Origin: Thermoanaerobaculum sp.
GTDB lineage: Bacteria; Acidobacteriota; Thermoanaerobaculia; Multivoradales; UBA5704
Direction of reading: 5' to 3'
Assembly: GCA_021154885.1 (NCBI GenBank)
Contig: JAJKHS010000080.1
Span: 1 to 64,000, forward strand
Length of the DNA: 64,000 bases
Shown: positions 34,305 to 46,613 of the stretch, in pieces
Numbering within the stretch: position 1 is the first letter of the stretch
Layout of the letters: each line of letters begins with the position of its first letter
Notes under the pieces: model-generated
Database searches by the model: none
Seen by the model: only the letters and a program-made list of their open reading frames with translations
What the model was told of the DNA's origin: nothing
Position numbers and translations under genes: made by a program

Positions 34305-34908
34305 TTTTTGCTCCTGTGAGCTCATCGCTAAGCGCTCCTCCGGTCGAAGTACATAGCCGTACTTTACGGCCGACTCGATCTCAACTGCCAGACCGTCGAG
34401 CCCTGGAAACAAGCTGGCATGGGTAATTCCATAGTCATAGAGAGTGCGGCGAAGTGTAGAACGTGTTGGAGCCTGGGATCGTGATCTTCACGAGATCTTC
34501 AGGCGCATAATCACGCTCTGGTTCTGGATGGACTGTGAAGACCCCAGACTGAGTTTCAATGCGCGGCGCCAGATGCGGCGGCGAGAATTTCCTTACGTCG
34601 CCAAGATCAAAAGGACCAACCGATTTTGGGTCGATCGAGCGGCCAGGCCTGCAGACGTACACCGCAGCGTCCTCAACACCATCGGGTTTTAGCGACTCGG
34701 GTCTAGCTCCGCCCCGAAAACCTTCAGACCTACCCGCCTCTTTCGCGGGTAAAGGCTTCCTCGGAGGAAGGCGTGCGAACGTTCGGCCGCTCTTGACTTC
34801 CCGTGCTCTGACAGCCTCGGCGATCTTCGCGATGTCATAGTCACACTCCTTCGCGATCGCGTCGCGGAGTCGTGGTTTTTCTCCCCGGACGCCACTTCGC
34901 GGGCTAGT
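34305..34908 (-). pseudogene. Decayed antitoxin-like/FRG-domain gene
   Basis: On the minus strand a frame without a start codon is open from 34908 to 34435. Its first part (DAIAKECDYDIAKIAEAVRA then EVKSGRTFARLPPRK) resembles the small PIN-partner protein at 19161. Its second part (EDAAVYVCRPGRSIDPK, APRIETQSGVFTVHPEPERD, DLVKITIPGSNTFYTSPHSL) reads like the C-terminal half of an FRG domain. A frameshift near 34437 then gives YDYGITHASLFPGLDGLA, the usual FRG end, running into ridA. The first half of the FRG domain is missing, so this is a fused, decayed remnant. The family calls are moderate. Confidence 0.5.
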
Positions 34909-35033
34909 CTACACCAGCCCCGCCCCCGTGCTACAATCCCGCGTTCCCTTCCCCGGGAAGGTAGAGGGGCTCTCCCGTGTTCACCACGGAGAGACTGCCC
35001 TGCCGGACACCTGTCCGGCGGAGCGCGGCACCC

Positions 35034-36623
<1,590 letters not shown>

Positions 36624-36653
36624 GTCTGCTTCGCCGGATTGCCCGGCACGGCC

Positions 36654-36697
36654 GTTGGCCCTCATCACCCCGGCCCTCTTCTCCCAGCCTCCCCCCC
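36654..36697. repeat. Intergenic REP-like element, copy 2
   Basis: 44 bp matching 29231-29274 with one mismatch, 30 bases after prfC. The pairing arm present in copy 1 is absent here, so this copy is truncated. Confidence 0.65.
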
Positions 36698-36794
36698 GGA
36701 TCGTTTCAGGCCCTTCGCTGCACTAAGGATTCAGAGCCGCGATGCCGCCAAGGCCGGCTCCACAGGAACCGAATCAACCAAGGAGATCCGACGA

Positions 36795-38081
36795 ATGAAT
36801 TCACTCCAGCGAAAGGCGACCCTCCTGCTCCTCGGCGCGATCCTCGCGCTTCCCGCGCTGGCCGCGGCCCGGGCGTCCTCCAGTCCCGTCTCCCCCATCG
36901 AGCGGCGCGCCCTCACCGCCAACGTGGCCGAGTACTTCTTCAAGGTGCGGGTCGGCACCGGCCCCTTTGACGAGATCGGCGTCCATCGCGTGGTCAAGGA
37001 GGTCGCGCCCAACGTGCCGGCCCATGCTCGGAACGCCGTGTTCCTCACCCACGGCGACATCTGGAATTTCCGGGCCGCCTTCCTCACCGGCGCCCACCCG
37101 ATCCCCGTCTTCCTCGCCGAGAACGGCGTCGACGTCTGGGGGATCGACTTCCGCTGGACCTTCGTCCCGGCGACCGTGACGGACCTCAGCTTCATGAAGA
37201 CCTGGGGCCTCGAGCAGGACGCCCGCGACCTCGGCATCGCCATCGGCGCGGCGCGCATCACCCGGGCGCTCACCGGCAGTGGCCTCGGCAAGATCGACCT
37301 CCTGGGCTGGAGCCGCGGCGGCCAGATCGGCTACGCCTATCTCAACTCTGAGACCCAGTTCCCATCCGGCCTGCGCCAGGTGAAGGGCTTCATCCCGGTG
37401 GACATCTACCTCAAAACCAACGTGCCGCAGTTCCAGGCCTTCGCCTGCCAGCGTCAGCAGAACACCGAGGCCACGATCGCCGGCGGCGGCTTCGCGAACC
37501 CCTCGGGCGGCCTGATCCAGGCCCTGGGCGTGCTGGCCGCGACCGATCCGAACGGCTCGTCGATCCTCAACGGCCCGCCGTTCAACCTGCCAGGCTACAA
37601 CAACCGGCAGGCGGGCCTGCTCGTGGGCGAGGCGACCTTCCTCTTCCTGGCCGGCCTCGAGCCCACGCCCTTCTACCACTTCACCGGTGGCACCTTCGAC
37701 GCGCAGGGCAAACCGTCCGGCCTTCTCTACACGAAGGAGCAGAACCTCTTCGGACTGGAGCAGGCCTCCGCGCCCGTCCAGCCCAACCAGGAGCTGGCGG
37801 ACGCCGACGCTGCCACCTGCGGCCAGACCAACGTACATTTCGACGACCACCTCGCGCAGATCACCGTACCCATCCTCTACATCGGGGCCGGCGGCGGCTT
37901 CGGCGAGTTTGGTGTTTACACGACGACCCTGCTGGGCAGCCGGGACGTGACCGTCCATATCGTCCACAAGGTACCGGCCGACCAGCGGCTCGCCGACTTC
38001 GGCCACGCCGACCTGTTCCTCGCCAACGACGCCCAGACGCTCGTCTGGCAGCCGATCCTGGACTGGGTGCGGGGGCACTGA
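36795..38081 (+). CDS. Secreted alpha/beta hydrolase
   Basis: A 428-residue protein from ATG 36795 behind AAGGAGAT, with the signal peptide ATLLLLGAILALPALAAARA. The nucleophile elbow is GWSRGG (in KIDLLGWSRGGQIGYAYL). The core strand FLTHGDIWNFR carries the oxyanion region, and ADFGHADLFL near the end supplies the His. The extra segment around residues 230-330 forms a lid. Exported esterase/lipase-like enzyme of unknown substrate. Single gene. Confidence 0.8.
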   Translation: MNSLQRKATLLLLGAILALPALAAARASSSPVSPIERRALTANVAEYFFKVRVGTGPFDEIGVHRVVKEVAPNVPAHARNAVFLTHGDIWNFRAAFLTGAHPIPVFLAENGVDVWGIDFRWTFVPATVTDLSFMKTWGLEQDARDLGIAIGAARITRALTGSGLGKIDLLGWSRGGQIGYAYLNSETQFPSGLRQVKGFIPVDIYLKTNVPQFQAFACQRQQNTEATIAGGGFANPSGGLIQALGVLAATDPNGSSILNGPPFNLPGYNNRQAGLLVGEATFLFLAGLEPTPFYHFTGGTFDAQGKPSGLLYTKEQNLFGLEQASAPVQPNQELADADAATCGQTNVHFDDHLAQITVPILYIGAGGGFGEFGVYTTTLLGSRDVTVHIVHKVPADQRLADFGHADLFLANDAQTLVWQPILDWVRGH

Positions 38082-38165
38082 GGGGGAGGAGGCTCGGAGT
38101 CGGCGACTTCGAGCCCCGAGTCTTCCCTCTTGCCAGATCGTCTCGACGTGGGGTATAGTTCCTCC

Positions 38166-38375
38166 ATGGCGAAACACATAGCACCTCCTGCGACGGCTGA
38201 GCAGATCATGCGAGCTCTCGGGGTGACCCGCGAAGACAGGGAGATCATTGACCGAGTCTTGAGGGAGGTCGATGAAGAGGAGGCTCAAGCCTCGTGCTCT
38301 TCCGTCCAGCCCTCTATCCAACGACCGGGCCCTGAAGACGACTCCTCCAGCCCCAAGAAGGAACCGAAGTCCTGA
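38166..38375 (+). CDS. Small hypothetical protein, partner of the next gene
   Basis: A 69-residue protein from ATG 38166 (MAKHIAPPATAEQIMRALGV). Residues 10-38 form an amphipathic helical unit (EQIMRALGVTREDREIIDRV), followed by an acidic and Ser/Pro-rich tail. It does not look like a complete known fold, but similar short proteins with a TxEQxRxALGIT helix are common beside toxin-like genes. It lies 6 bases before the next gene, so the two are probably one operon. Function unknown; antitoxin-like role is an inference. Confidence 0.55.
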   Translation: MAKHIAPPATAEQIMRALGVTREDREIIDRVLREVDEEEAQASCSSVQPSIQRPGPEDDSSSPKKEPKS

Positions 38376-38381
38376 TCCAGA

Positions 38382-39002
38382 ATGGAATCCTCAGAATCTT
38401 CGGCTCTGAACGAGCAGAGCGTCTTTCTCAATGTCCCCTTCGACCCTGAGTACAATTCTCTCTTCATCGCGCTGATCGCCGGTCTCACTGCTCTCGGTCG
38501 TAGGCCTCGCTGTGTTCTCGAAGTGCCCAGCGACGGCAGGAACAGACTCGAGAGGATCTTTAGTCTCATTGCAGGCTGCGGTTCTTCCATCCACGACTTG
38601 AGCCGCGTTACGCTTTCCGGAGACCTGAATGTCCCCCGGTTCAATATGCCGTTCGAGTTGGGAATGGCCTGTGCTCTTGGCCAACTACGGCCCCACAGCT
38701 TCTTCATTCTGGAGGAGAAGCCGCTCCGGCTTCAGGCGAGCCTCAGTGACCTGAACGGCCATGATCCCCACATCCATGGAGGAGATCCGTCTGGAGTCCT
38801 CCGCTGTGTTCTGGACTGCTTCGGCACCCCATTGTATGCGCCTCCTCTATCATCATTGGAGTCGCTGAACCGTCGGTTGACGACCACTGCCAACAAGCTC
38901 CAGAAGGACCACAGAACGGACGGCCCATTCCATCCTTTCCTCTTCCGTCAGCTCGCTGGAGCTGCAACTCAGAGCGCTCGCGCACGAGGGCTGATTCGGT
39001 AG
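38382..39002 (+). CDS. Deoxyribosyltransferase/TIR-like protein of unknown function
   Basis: A 206-residue protein from ATG 38382. It has the order of a small Rossmann-like domain: NEQSVFLNVPFDPEYNSLFI, a helix GLTALGRRPRCVLEVP, IHDLSRVTL, then VPRFNMPFELGMACALG with a conserved Glu, and FILEEKPLRLQASLSDLNGH. That order (first strand, D-LSRV, N-MPFELG) recalls nucleoside 2-deoxyribosyltransferases and TIR/SLOG-like NAD-consuming domains, where such a Glu is catalytic. The fold comparison is by eye. The product could be an immune effector with the small upstream gene. Confidence 0.5.
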   Translation: MESSESSALNEQSVFLNVPFDPEYNSLFIALIAGLTALGRRPRCVLEVPSDGRNRLERIFSLIAGCGSSIHDLSRVTLSGDLNVPRFNMPFELGMACALGQLRPHSFFILEEKPLRLQASLSDLNGHDPHIHGGDPSGVLRCVLDCFGTPLYAPPLSSLESLNRRLTTTANKLQKDHRTDGPFHPFLFRQLAGAATQSARARGLIR

Positions 39003-39101
39003 AACTCGGAAGCCTTTCCCTCTCTGCCTTGTTGAGACAAGGAGGCGACCGACCTCCCCGGTCCTTGCCTCCCCCCACCCAATCCGCTTATCGTGAGGGC
39101 C

Positions 39102-39439
39102 ATGGGCCAGTGGGATTTCGACCGGGAGCGCGACGAGGAATTCGCCGTCGAGGAGCGCCGCAAGACCCGGCGCCCCCGGAAGTGGAAGGTCATCCTCCAC
39201 AACGACGACTTCACGACGATGGAGTTCGTCATCCACGTCCTGGTGACACACTTCCACAAGCCGCCGGCCGAGGCGGTCCACGTCATGCTCCAGGTCCACC
39301 AGAAGGGAATCGGCGTCGCGGGCGTATATTCCAGAGAGGTGGCCGAGACCAAGGTGGCCGAGGTCACCGACGAAGCGCGGGCCAACGGCATGCCCCTGCG
39401 GCTGACGACCGAGCCCGCCGAGGAAAGAGACGAAGAAGA

Positions 39440-39443
<4 letters not shown>
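39102..39443 (+). CDS. clpS: ATP-dependent Clp protease adaptor ClpS
   Basis: A 113-residue adaptor from ATG 39102 (GTG 39093 is possible). It has the conserved core KWKVILHNDDFTTMEFVIHV, with the N-degron pocket Asn/Asp-Asp and Met, followed by VMLQVHQKGIGVAGVYSREV. It brings N-end-rule substrates to ClpA. Its stop overlaps the clpA start (ATGA), the usual arrangement. Confidence 0.96.
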
Positions 39444-41755
<2,312 letters not shown>

Positions 41756-41783
41756 TCCCTATCGATAAGCACCAGTGGAGTGC

Positions 41784-41811
41784 TTGACGAAGCAGGCACT
41801 TACGGTATACT
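41784..41811 (+). promoter_or_regulatory. Promoter giving a leaderless methyltransferase message
   Basis: TTGACG at 41784-41789, a 16-bp spacer and TATACT at 41806-41811, close to consensus. The expected start point falls 7-8 bases further, at the A of ATG 41819, with no room for a ribosome binding site. The message would therefore be leaderless. Confidence 0.6.
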
Positions 41812-41818
41812 TCGCCAC

Positions 41819-43102
41819 ATGTTCACCAATCCGAAGCAATGGGCTGATCGCACTGAGGGCACCCGATCGTTTTATGAGTACTACGCTGGTTTTTCTCGCC
41901 TATTCGTCCGAAACGCGATGGAGCAAATAGGCGTTGGTTCCGCCGCGACAATTCTCGACCCTTGGAATGGCGCAGGAACAACCACTGAAGCTGGCGTCGC
42001 AGCCGGCCTTAGCGTCCGAGGCTACGATATAAATCCGGCGATGGTGCTAGTTGCTAAAGCGCGGCTCCTTACCAATACGGTATTGGGAAGTGTCGAACCC
42101 ATCTGTAGCGACATTCTCCTGAAAGCCAAGAAAACGATAAAAATAATAGACCGCGAACCCTTAGAGACTTGGCTGTCGCCATCCACAGCAGTGGCCGTTC
42201 GCGCCATTGAAACGTCGATTCAGCGTCTGCTCGTCGATTCTAAAAAGTACTGTCCAATCGCGAACTTTCCGACGCTTGCTGGTGTTTCATCGCTTGCAGC
42301 GTTCTACTATACGGCACTCTTCAAGACTCTTAGGCAATTGCTGGCGCCATTGCGCGGTTCAAATCCGACGTGGTTCAAACAGCGAGGCGCAATGCCACGC
42401 CTGCAGGCACCCGTTGGAACAATTCACAACATCTTCAGGCGTGAAGTCTGCCTACTTCTCTCCTCGCTAGATGCGGGCGTGACTGCCAATCAGCGGATAG
42501 AAGCAACCCTCGATATTTCGTCCTCAACTACTCTATCACTCAGTGATAAATCAGTCGACGCGGTAATCGCGTCTCCGCCGTACTGCACACGCCTAGACTA
42601 TGCTGTCGCCACCATGCCCGAACTCGCGCTCATTGGCGTCGACGACGTTGCGTTCCGCGGCCTGCGTAATTCTATGATTGGCTCACCCACCGTCGTCACC
42701 GGGGCACTAGACGATTCCACCAACTGGGGACTGGCCTGTTCGCAATTCCTGGAGAACGTCCGGGCCCATCCCTCCAAGGCATCGGCAGGATATTACTTGA
42801 AGGTATTTATAAGTTATTTCTGGAAAATGAACCATTCTCTCTCCGAGTTGGCACGTGTCATGATCCCGTCGGCGCCCATGGTACTCGTCGTACAGGATTC
42901 CTACTACAAAGATGTGCACAACGATCTTGCAGCGATTCTGTCGGAGATTGCTGTCAATAGGGGATTCACCCTTATCCACAGAGATGATTTTGTAGTTGGA
43001 ACCTCATTGCGAAGTATAAACACCCGATCGCGGTCATACCGTCGAAGTTGCTCTGTCGTTGAGAGCGTGCTGTTGTTTAGGCGACGAGCTTCTTTACTCT
43101 AA
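41819..43102 (+). CDS. SAM-dependent DNA methyltransferase (amino-methyltransferase type)
   Basis: A 427-residue protein from ATG 41819 (MFTNPKQWADRTEGTRSFYE). Motif I-like DPWNGAGTT is at residues 47-55 with GYDINP after it, and the catalytic motif IV SPPY is at 252-255 (VIASPPYCTRLDYAV). SPPY occurs in enzymes methylating exocyclic amino groups (N4-cytosine or N6-adenine). The roughly 200 residues between motifs probably hold target recognition. Codon use and base composition differ visibly from clpA. It heads an island with a DUF262 gene and a HEPN-like gene, where it could mark self DNA. Confidence 0.8.
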   Translation: MFTNPKQWADRTEGTRSFYEYYAGFSRLFVRNAMEQIGVGSAATILDPWNGAGTTTEAGVAAGLSVRGYDINPAMVLVAKARLLTNTVLGSVEPICSDILLKAKKTIKIIDREPLETWLSPSTAVAVRAIETSIQRLLVDSKKYCPIANFPTLAGVSSLAAFYYTALFKTLRQLLAPLRGSNPTWFKQRGAMPRLQAPVGTIHNIFRREVCLLLSSLDAGVTANQRIEATLDISSSTTLSLSDKSVDAVIASPPYCTRLDYAVATMPELALIGVDDVAFRGLRNSMIGSPTVVTGALDDSTNWGLACSQFLENVRAHPSKASAGYYLKVFISYFWKMNHSLSELARVMIPSAPMVLVVQDSYYKDVHNDLAAILSEIAVNRGFTLIHRDDFVVGTSLRSINTRSRSYRRSCSVVESVLLFRRRASLL

Positions 43103-43120
43103 GCGGAGGGAGGTTAAGCA

Positions 43121-44167
43121 GTGCAAGTAACCCAGACACCCTTTAACGTCGGCGACTACTGCGCCGCCATGGATAGACACGAGATCATAGTCAATCACGA
43201 CTACCAGCGTAGCGCGAAGGTATGGCCGCCAGCCGCACGTTCCTTCCTCATAGAAACCTTGCTTCTAGGCTATCCGATGCCGAAGCTCTCGCTGTTTCAG
43301 AATACGGACGTAAAAACACGAAAAACGATCAAGGAAATTGTTGATGGACAGCAGCGTAGCATCGCGATTCACGACTTTTATCACGACAAGTTTGCAACCT
43401 CGAGGAAGGCCGAACTCGCAGCTGCGGCCGGCCGTTCGTATACACAATTGGACGAAGATCTTCAAGCGAAATTTTTATCCTATGCGTTGTCGGTCGATCT
43501 CTTCATAGGCGCGACAAAGGAAGACATCCGCGAGGTCTTCAGACGTATGAATTCATACACTGCGCCGCTTAATGCCGAAGAGAAACGGCACGCGAAGTAT
43601 CAGGGCGACTTCAAGTGGTTCATCTATCGACTTTCGAGTAAATTAGGCGAGACGTTCCGTAATATTGGCGCCTTCACCGAGAAGCAACTCAATCGTATGC
43701 AAGAGGCGAAATTACTAGCGGATTTAACATACGCAATTCTGAATGGCATAACGACTACTAAAGCCGCCCAGCTTGATCAGCTATATGATAAATATGATAA
43801 AGGCTTCGCGGAAAGCGAGTTGATAGAAAAGCAAATTGGAGAAGCTATAGATCGTGTTGTTGGCTGGAAGCCTCTTCACGGCACTCCATTGATGAAACCT
43901 TATCACCTCTATGCGCTGCTCCTTGCAATAGAGCATACGTTGCATCCTCTGAAAACGCTTGCGCAAAGTTACGACGCGAAACGTCATAAGATCGAAGACG
44001 ATATGGCATTGGCGAACCTCACGACATTGGTGGCAGTGTTGGAGGACGAAGAATCAGATCCGCGCTTCGCAGATTTCGCAAAGGCTGGCACAGCAACAAA
44101 CGTCGCAGAACAGCGCAAAGTACGTTTCGCTTGGATGTGTAGAGCGCTCGAGCCAGAGTTGATCTGA
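43121..44167 (+). CDS. DUF262 domain protein
   Basis: A 348-residue protein with GTG start 43121 and a strong GGAGGGAGG site 7-8 bases upstream. N-terminal DUF262 features: NHDYQRSAKVWPPAARSFLI at 25-44, IETLLLGYPMPKL, and the nucleotide-binding/nuclease motif IVDGQQRS at 73-80. Later come VFRRMNSYTAPLNAEEKRHA and a helical C-terminal half. In GmrSD-type enzymes DUF262 is the NTPase/sensor part joined to a DUF1524 HNH nuclease; no HNH motif is present here. The next gene supplies a HEPN-like motif instead. AT-rich, probably acquired. Confidence 0.85.
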   Translation: MQVTQTPFNVGDYCAAMDRHEIIVNHDYQRSAKVWPPAARSFLIETLLLGYPMPKLSLFQNTDVKTRKTIKEIVDGQQRSIAIHDFYHDKFATSRKAELAAAAGRSYTQLDEDLQAKFLSYALSVDLFIGATKEDIREVFRRMNSYTAPLNAEEKRHAKYQGDFKWFIYRLSSKLGETFRNIGAFTEKQLNRMQEAKLLADLTYAILNGITTTKAAQLDQLYDKYDKGFAESELIEKQIGEAIDRVVGWKPLHGTPLMKPYHLYALLLAIEHTLHPLKTLAQSYDAKRHKIEDDMALANLTTLVAVLEDEESDPRFADFAKAGTATNVAEQRKVRFAWMCRALEPELI

Positions 44168-44818
44168 ATGCGCCCAAGTCGCGAACTCGGAACGATGCGT
44201 CGTCGGACGGTAGCCCTACTGGATCGACTCCGCACTGACGCGAACTCGGTGATTGCCGACTTCAGCCCGCATTCGCGAAAGATCATCGGCCACGTCGCGA
44301 TCGATCTCCTCAATGCTTGGGCCACCTTCTCTCGCAGCTACTATCTTTCGTGCGTACTTCGGCCAAAACGCGAACGCGGAGGCCGCGTAATCGCAACAGC
44401 ATTCGTAGGTACTGGGTTCACCGACGCGATCACGGTGGCAATGCGGCGACACCGACCCTCCCGAATGCCACTCCCCGGTGGCAGTTGGGATCGGCGAGAT
44501 GAACCACCCTGGCATGATACCGCCGTGCTCTTGACGTCGTGTGACGATCTTGGCTGCTCAAATCTAATACAAATTCAAGCGGCTCTTTCGACGGGCACAG
44601 GCGTCTTCAATCACCTGCCTACCTTTCGCAATTTCTTCGCACACCGAAACGCGGCTACGGCACAATCAGCGCGGAATGCTGCTGGTTTTTATAGTATCTC
44701 AGTCGCCGGCCGCCATCCTGCGGAAATTCTTAGATCGCGGCCGCACGGACGTCCGTTCCCGCTCCTCTTCGAGTGGCTTGACGACATGCAAGTTACAATT
44801 GAATTGATGTGTGAATGA
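44168..44818 (+). CDS. HEPN-like protein, candidate RNase effector
   Basis: A 216-residue protein whose ATG 44168 immediately follows the DUF262 stop codon, so it is translationally coupled. It is mostly helical, and at residues 154-160 it has RNFFAHR, an R-x4-H motif in the polar context typical of HEPN ribonucleases (TFRNFFAHRNAATAQSA). No other known domain is visible. Position at the end of the MTase-DUF262 island suggests the toxic arm of a defence system. The HEPN call rests on the motif and helical character only. Confidence 0.6.
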   Translation: MRPSRELGTMRRRTVALLDRLRTDANSVIADFSPHSRKIIGHVAIDLLNAWATFSRSYYLSCVLRPKRERGGRVIATAFVGTGFTDAITVAMRRHRPSRMPLPGGSWDRRDEPPWHDTAVLLTSCDDLGCSNLIQIQAALSTGTGVFNHLPTFRNFFAHRNAATAQSARNAAGFYSISVAGRHPAEILRSRPHGRPFPLLFEWLDDMQVTIELMCE

Positions 44819-44855
44819 TCCGTAGTGACAGAAGGAGCGGAGCTGGCGCCCAAGG

Positions 44856-45144
44856 CTACATACGCACATTAGCGCTGAGGTCCGTGATGAGCTGCGTGCA
44901 GAGCGGAACGCGGGCCTGGCGCAGCGGCGTGGGGTCTTGTAGAACCCGGTCAGTTGGCTGGTCTGGCTCGACGACAGGTGCAGGACTTGGCCAATGCTTG
45001 CGGATGGTGCAGCAGGTAATAGGCTGTCGAGGAGTCGCCGGCCGCCGCCAGCGCGGAGGCGGGTTGTGCGGCGCCGGCCGGCACGGCGAAGGCGATCGAG
45101 AGAAAGACCAGGGCGAGGGCGCAGGACTTGATCTGCAGCTTCAT
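44856..45144 (-). pseudogene. Spy/CpxP-like exported protein, wrecked at the island edge
   Basis: Starts at ATG 45144 behind AAGGAGA with signal peptide CALALVFLSIAFAVPAGAA. The annotated-length frame stops at 44950, but the continuation appears in other frames: LHLSSSQTSQLTGFYK, then TPLRQARVPLCTQLITDLSA, ending at a TAG at 44858-44856. Read across two frameshifts this resembles an LTxxQ (Spy/CpxP-like) periplasmic protein. It lacks its C-terminal part just where the AT-rich island begins, so the island's insertion may have truncated it. Confidence 0.55.
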
Positions 45145-45363
45145 GGCATTTCTCCTTGTCGTTGAGCCAAGCGGGTCCGGTTCAAGAAGTTTTTTTCTCC
45201 TCCCTCATTTCGGTACGCCCGCTTCGGCGCTGACGGTGGAACCCACGAAGCAGGAGAATCCTGCGCTCATCGTTGGAGGGAACGGAGCGTTGCGATAGAG
45301 TCGTTACGGGTTCGTCACGGCGGAGAGCCGGGCAGGCGATCATGTTTCCATCGGAGGTACGAC

Positions 45364-46008
45364 ATGTCCAAGCTGCGGTTCAGGATCTCGATTTCTCTCG
45401 ACGGGTTCGTTGCCGGTCCCAGCCAGAGCGTGGAAAACCCGCTCGGGATCGGCGGCACGCGGCTGCACGAGTGGGCCTTTGCACTCGCGGTCACGCGCGC
45501 GCAGCACGGCCTCGAAGGCGGCGAGGTCAACGAAAGCACCCCGGTCGTCGAGGAATCGCTGGCCAACATCGGCGCCACGGTGATGGGACGCAACATGTTC
45601 GGCGGCCACCCTGGACCTTGGGATGCCAAGGAACCATGGAACGGTTGGTGGGGAGTCGACCCGCCGTTCCATCACCCCGTGTTCGTACTCACGCATTACG
45701 CACGCGAGCCCCTCGCGCTTGAAGGCGGAACGACATTCACGTTCGTCACGGACGGCATCGAGGCGGCGCTCGAACAGGCACGCCGAGCCGCCGACGGTAA
45801 GGATGTATCTCTCGCCGGCGGAGCGCGTGCCGCACAGCAGTATCTCGCGGCCGGCCTCGTGGACGAGATGGAGATCAACCTCGTGCCGACGCTCCTCGGG
45901 AGCGGTGAGCGGCTTTTCGATGGCGTCGGCGACGATCTGCACGGGCTCGACCTCGTGCGGACGGTCGCCCCGCCAAACGTAACGCACCTCAAGTTTGCAA
46001 GGCGCTGA
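45364..46008 (+). CDS. Dihydrofolate-reductase-like (RibD C-terminal) protein
   Basis: A 214-residue protein from ATG 45364 behind GGAGG. It has the RibD_C/DHFR-fold start FRISISLDGFVAGPSQS, GATVMGRNMFGG in the cofactor region, then VFVLTHYAREPL, VSLAGGARAAQQYLAAGLVD and EINLVPTLLGSGERLF. This family reduces pyrimidine or related compounds with NADPH; most stand-alone members, including YyaP/YwjB-like ones, lack a known substrate. Single gene. Confidence 0.9.
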   Translation: MSKLRFRISISLDGFVAGPSQSVENPLGIGGTRLHEWAFALAVTRAQHGLEGGEVNESTPVVEESLANIGATVMGRNMFGGHPGPWDAKEPWNGWWGVDPPFHHPVFVLTHYAREPLALEGGTTFTFVTDGIEAALEQARRAADGKDVSLAGGARAAQQYLAAGLVDEMEINLVPTLLGSGERLFDGVGDDLHGLDLVRTVAPPNVTHLKFARR

Positions 46009-46025
46009 GAGGGAGCATCAAGGTC

Positions 46026-46385
46026 TCAGACTCTCTGGCGTTTCTGTTTCCTGGGTGCGGCAGACTGAAAGTAGCTGGCTGTTGCCTGCTCCAGAATCAG
46101 AGCCGCAACCTGCATTGGACTCACCTGCCGCTCTCCCGCGCTCAGCAGGTGAGCCAGCTCTTTGAGACGTTGCTCGGTCTCTGGCGCCATGGGCACCTTC
46201 GGCCTTTTGCTCCATGCCGGATTCGAAGGACGTCCCGGTCGCTTACCGACACTCGGTTCCAGCCGCTCTCGCAGGATATCCGCCAGCACGGCCATGCCAA
46301 AAGCGCCGGGGGAGTAATCGGGCACGGTCCCCACCATGGTGGCGCCAAGCTTCTTCGCCAGGGACTCAATGTTCTTAGCCATCAT
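46026..46385 (-). CDS. Hypothetical small protein, antitoxin-like
   Basis: A 119-residue protein (MMAKNIESLAKKLGATMVGT; ATG at 46385 or 46382). The first 50 residues contain the segment VGTVPDYSPGAFGMAVLADI. A basic GRPSNPAWSKRPKVPM follows, then a helical C-terminal part (VSPMQVAALILEQATASYFQ). I recall similar sequences as orphan small proteins, but no function is known. The basic middle and helical end suggest DNA binding; an orphan antitoxin is possible. Confidence 0.5.
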   Translation of the reverse strand: MMAKNIESLAKKLGATMVGTVPDYSPGAFGMAVLADILRERLEPSVGKRPGRPSNPAWSKRPKVPMAPETEQRLKELAHLLSAGERQVSPMQVAALILEQATASYFQSAAPRKQKRQRV

Positions 46386-46613
46386 TCCTCACGGTCGACG
46401 CTAGGAACAAAGAGCACCAGCACCGTCGATGCGCTCTTTTGAGCCTGCAGGATCTCGGACCACTCGTCACCCCCTCCTCAGGCTAGAGGATGAAACTTTT
46501 GGGGCAATAAGTCAAGACTCGGCTCCCACGAGCCGGGACAATCCTGCACCGCTGCCAGAGATCTTCAGGTAGCGTTGCCCCCGCCCCCGGGCCCTGTGTT
46601 AGCCTGCTGGGTC

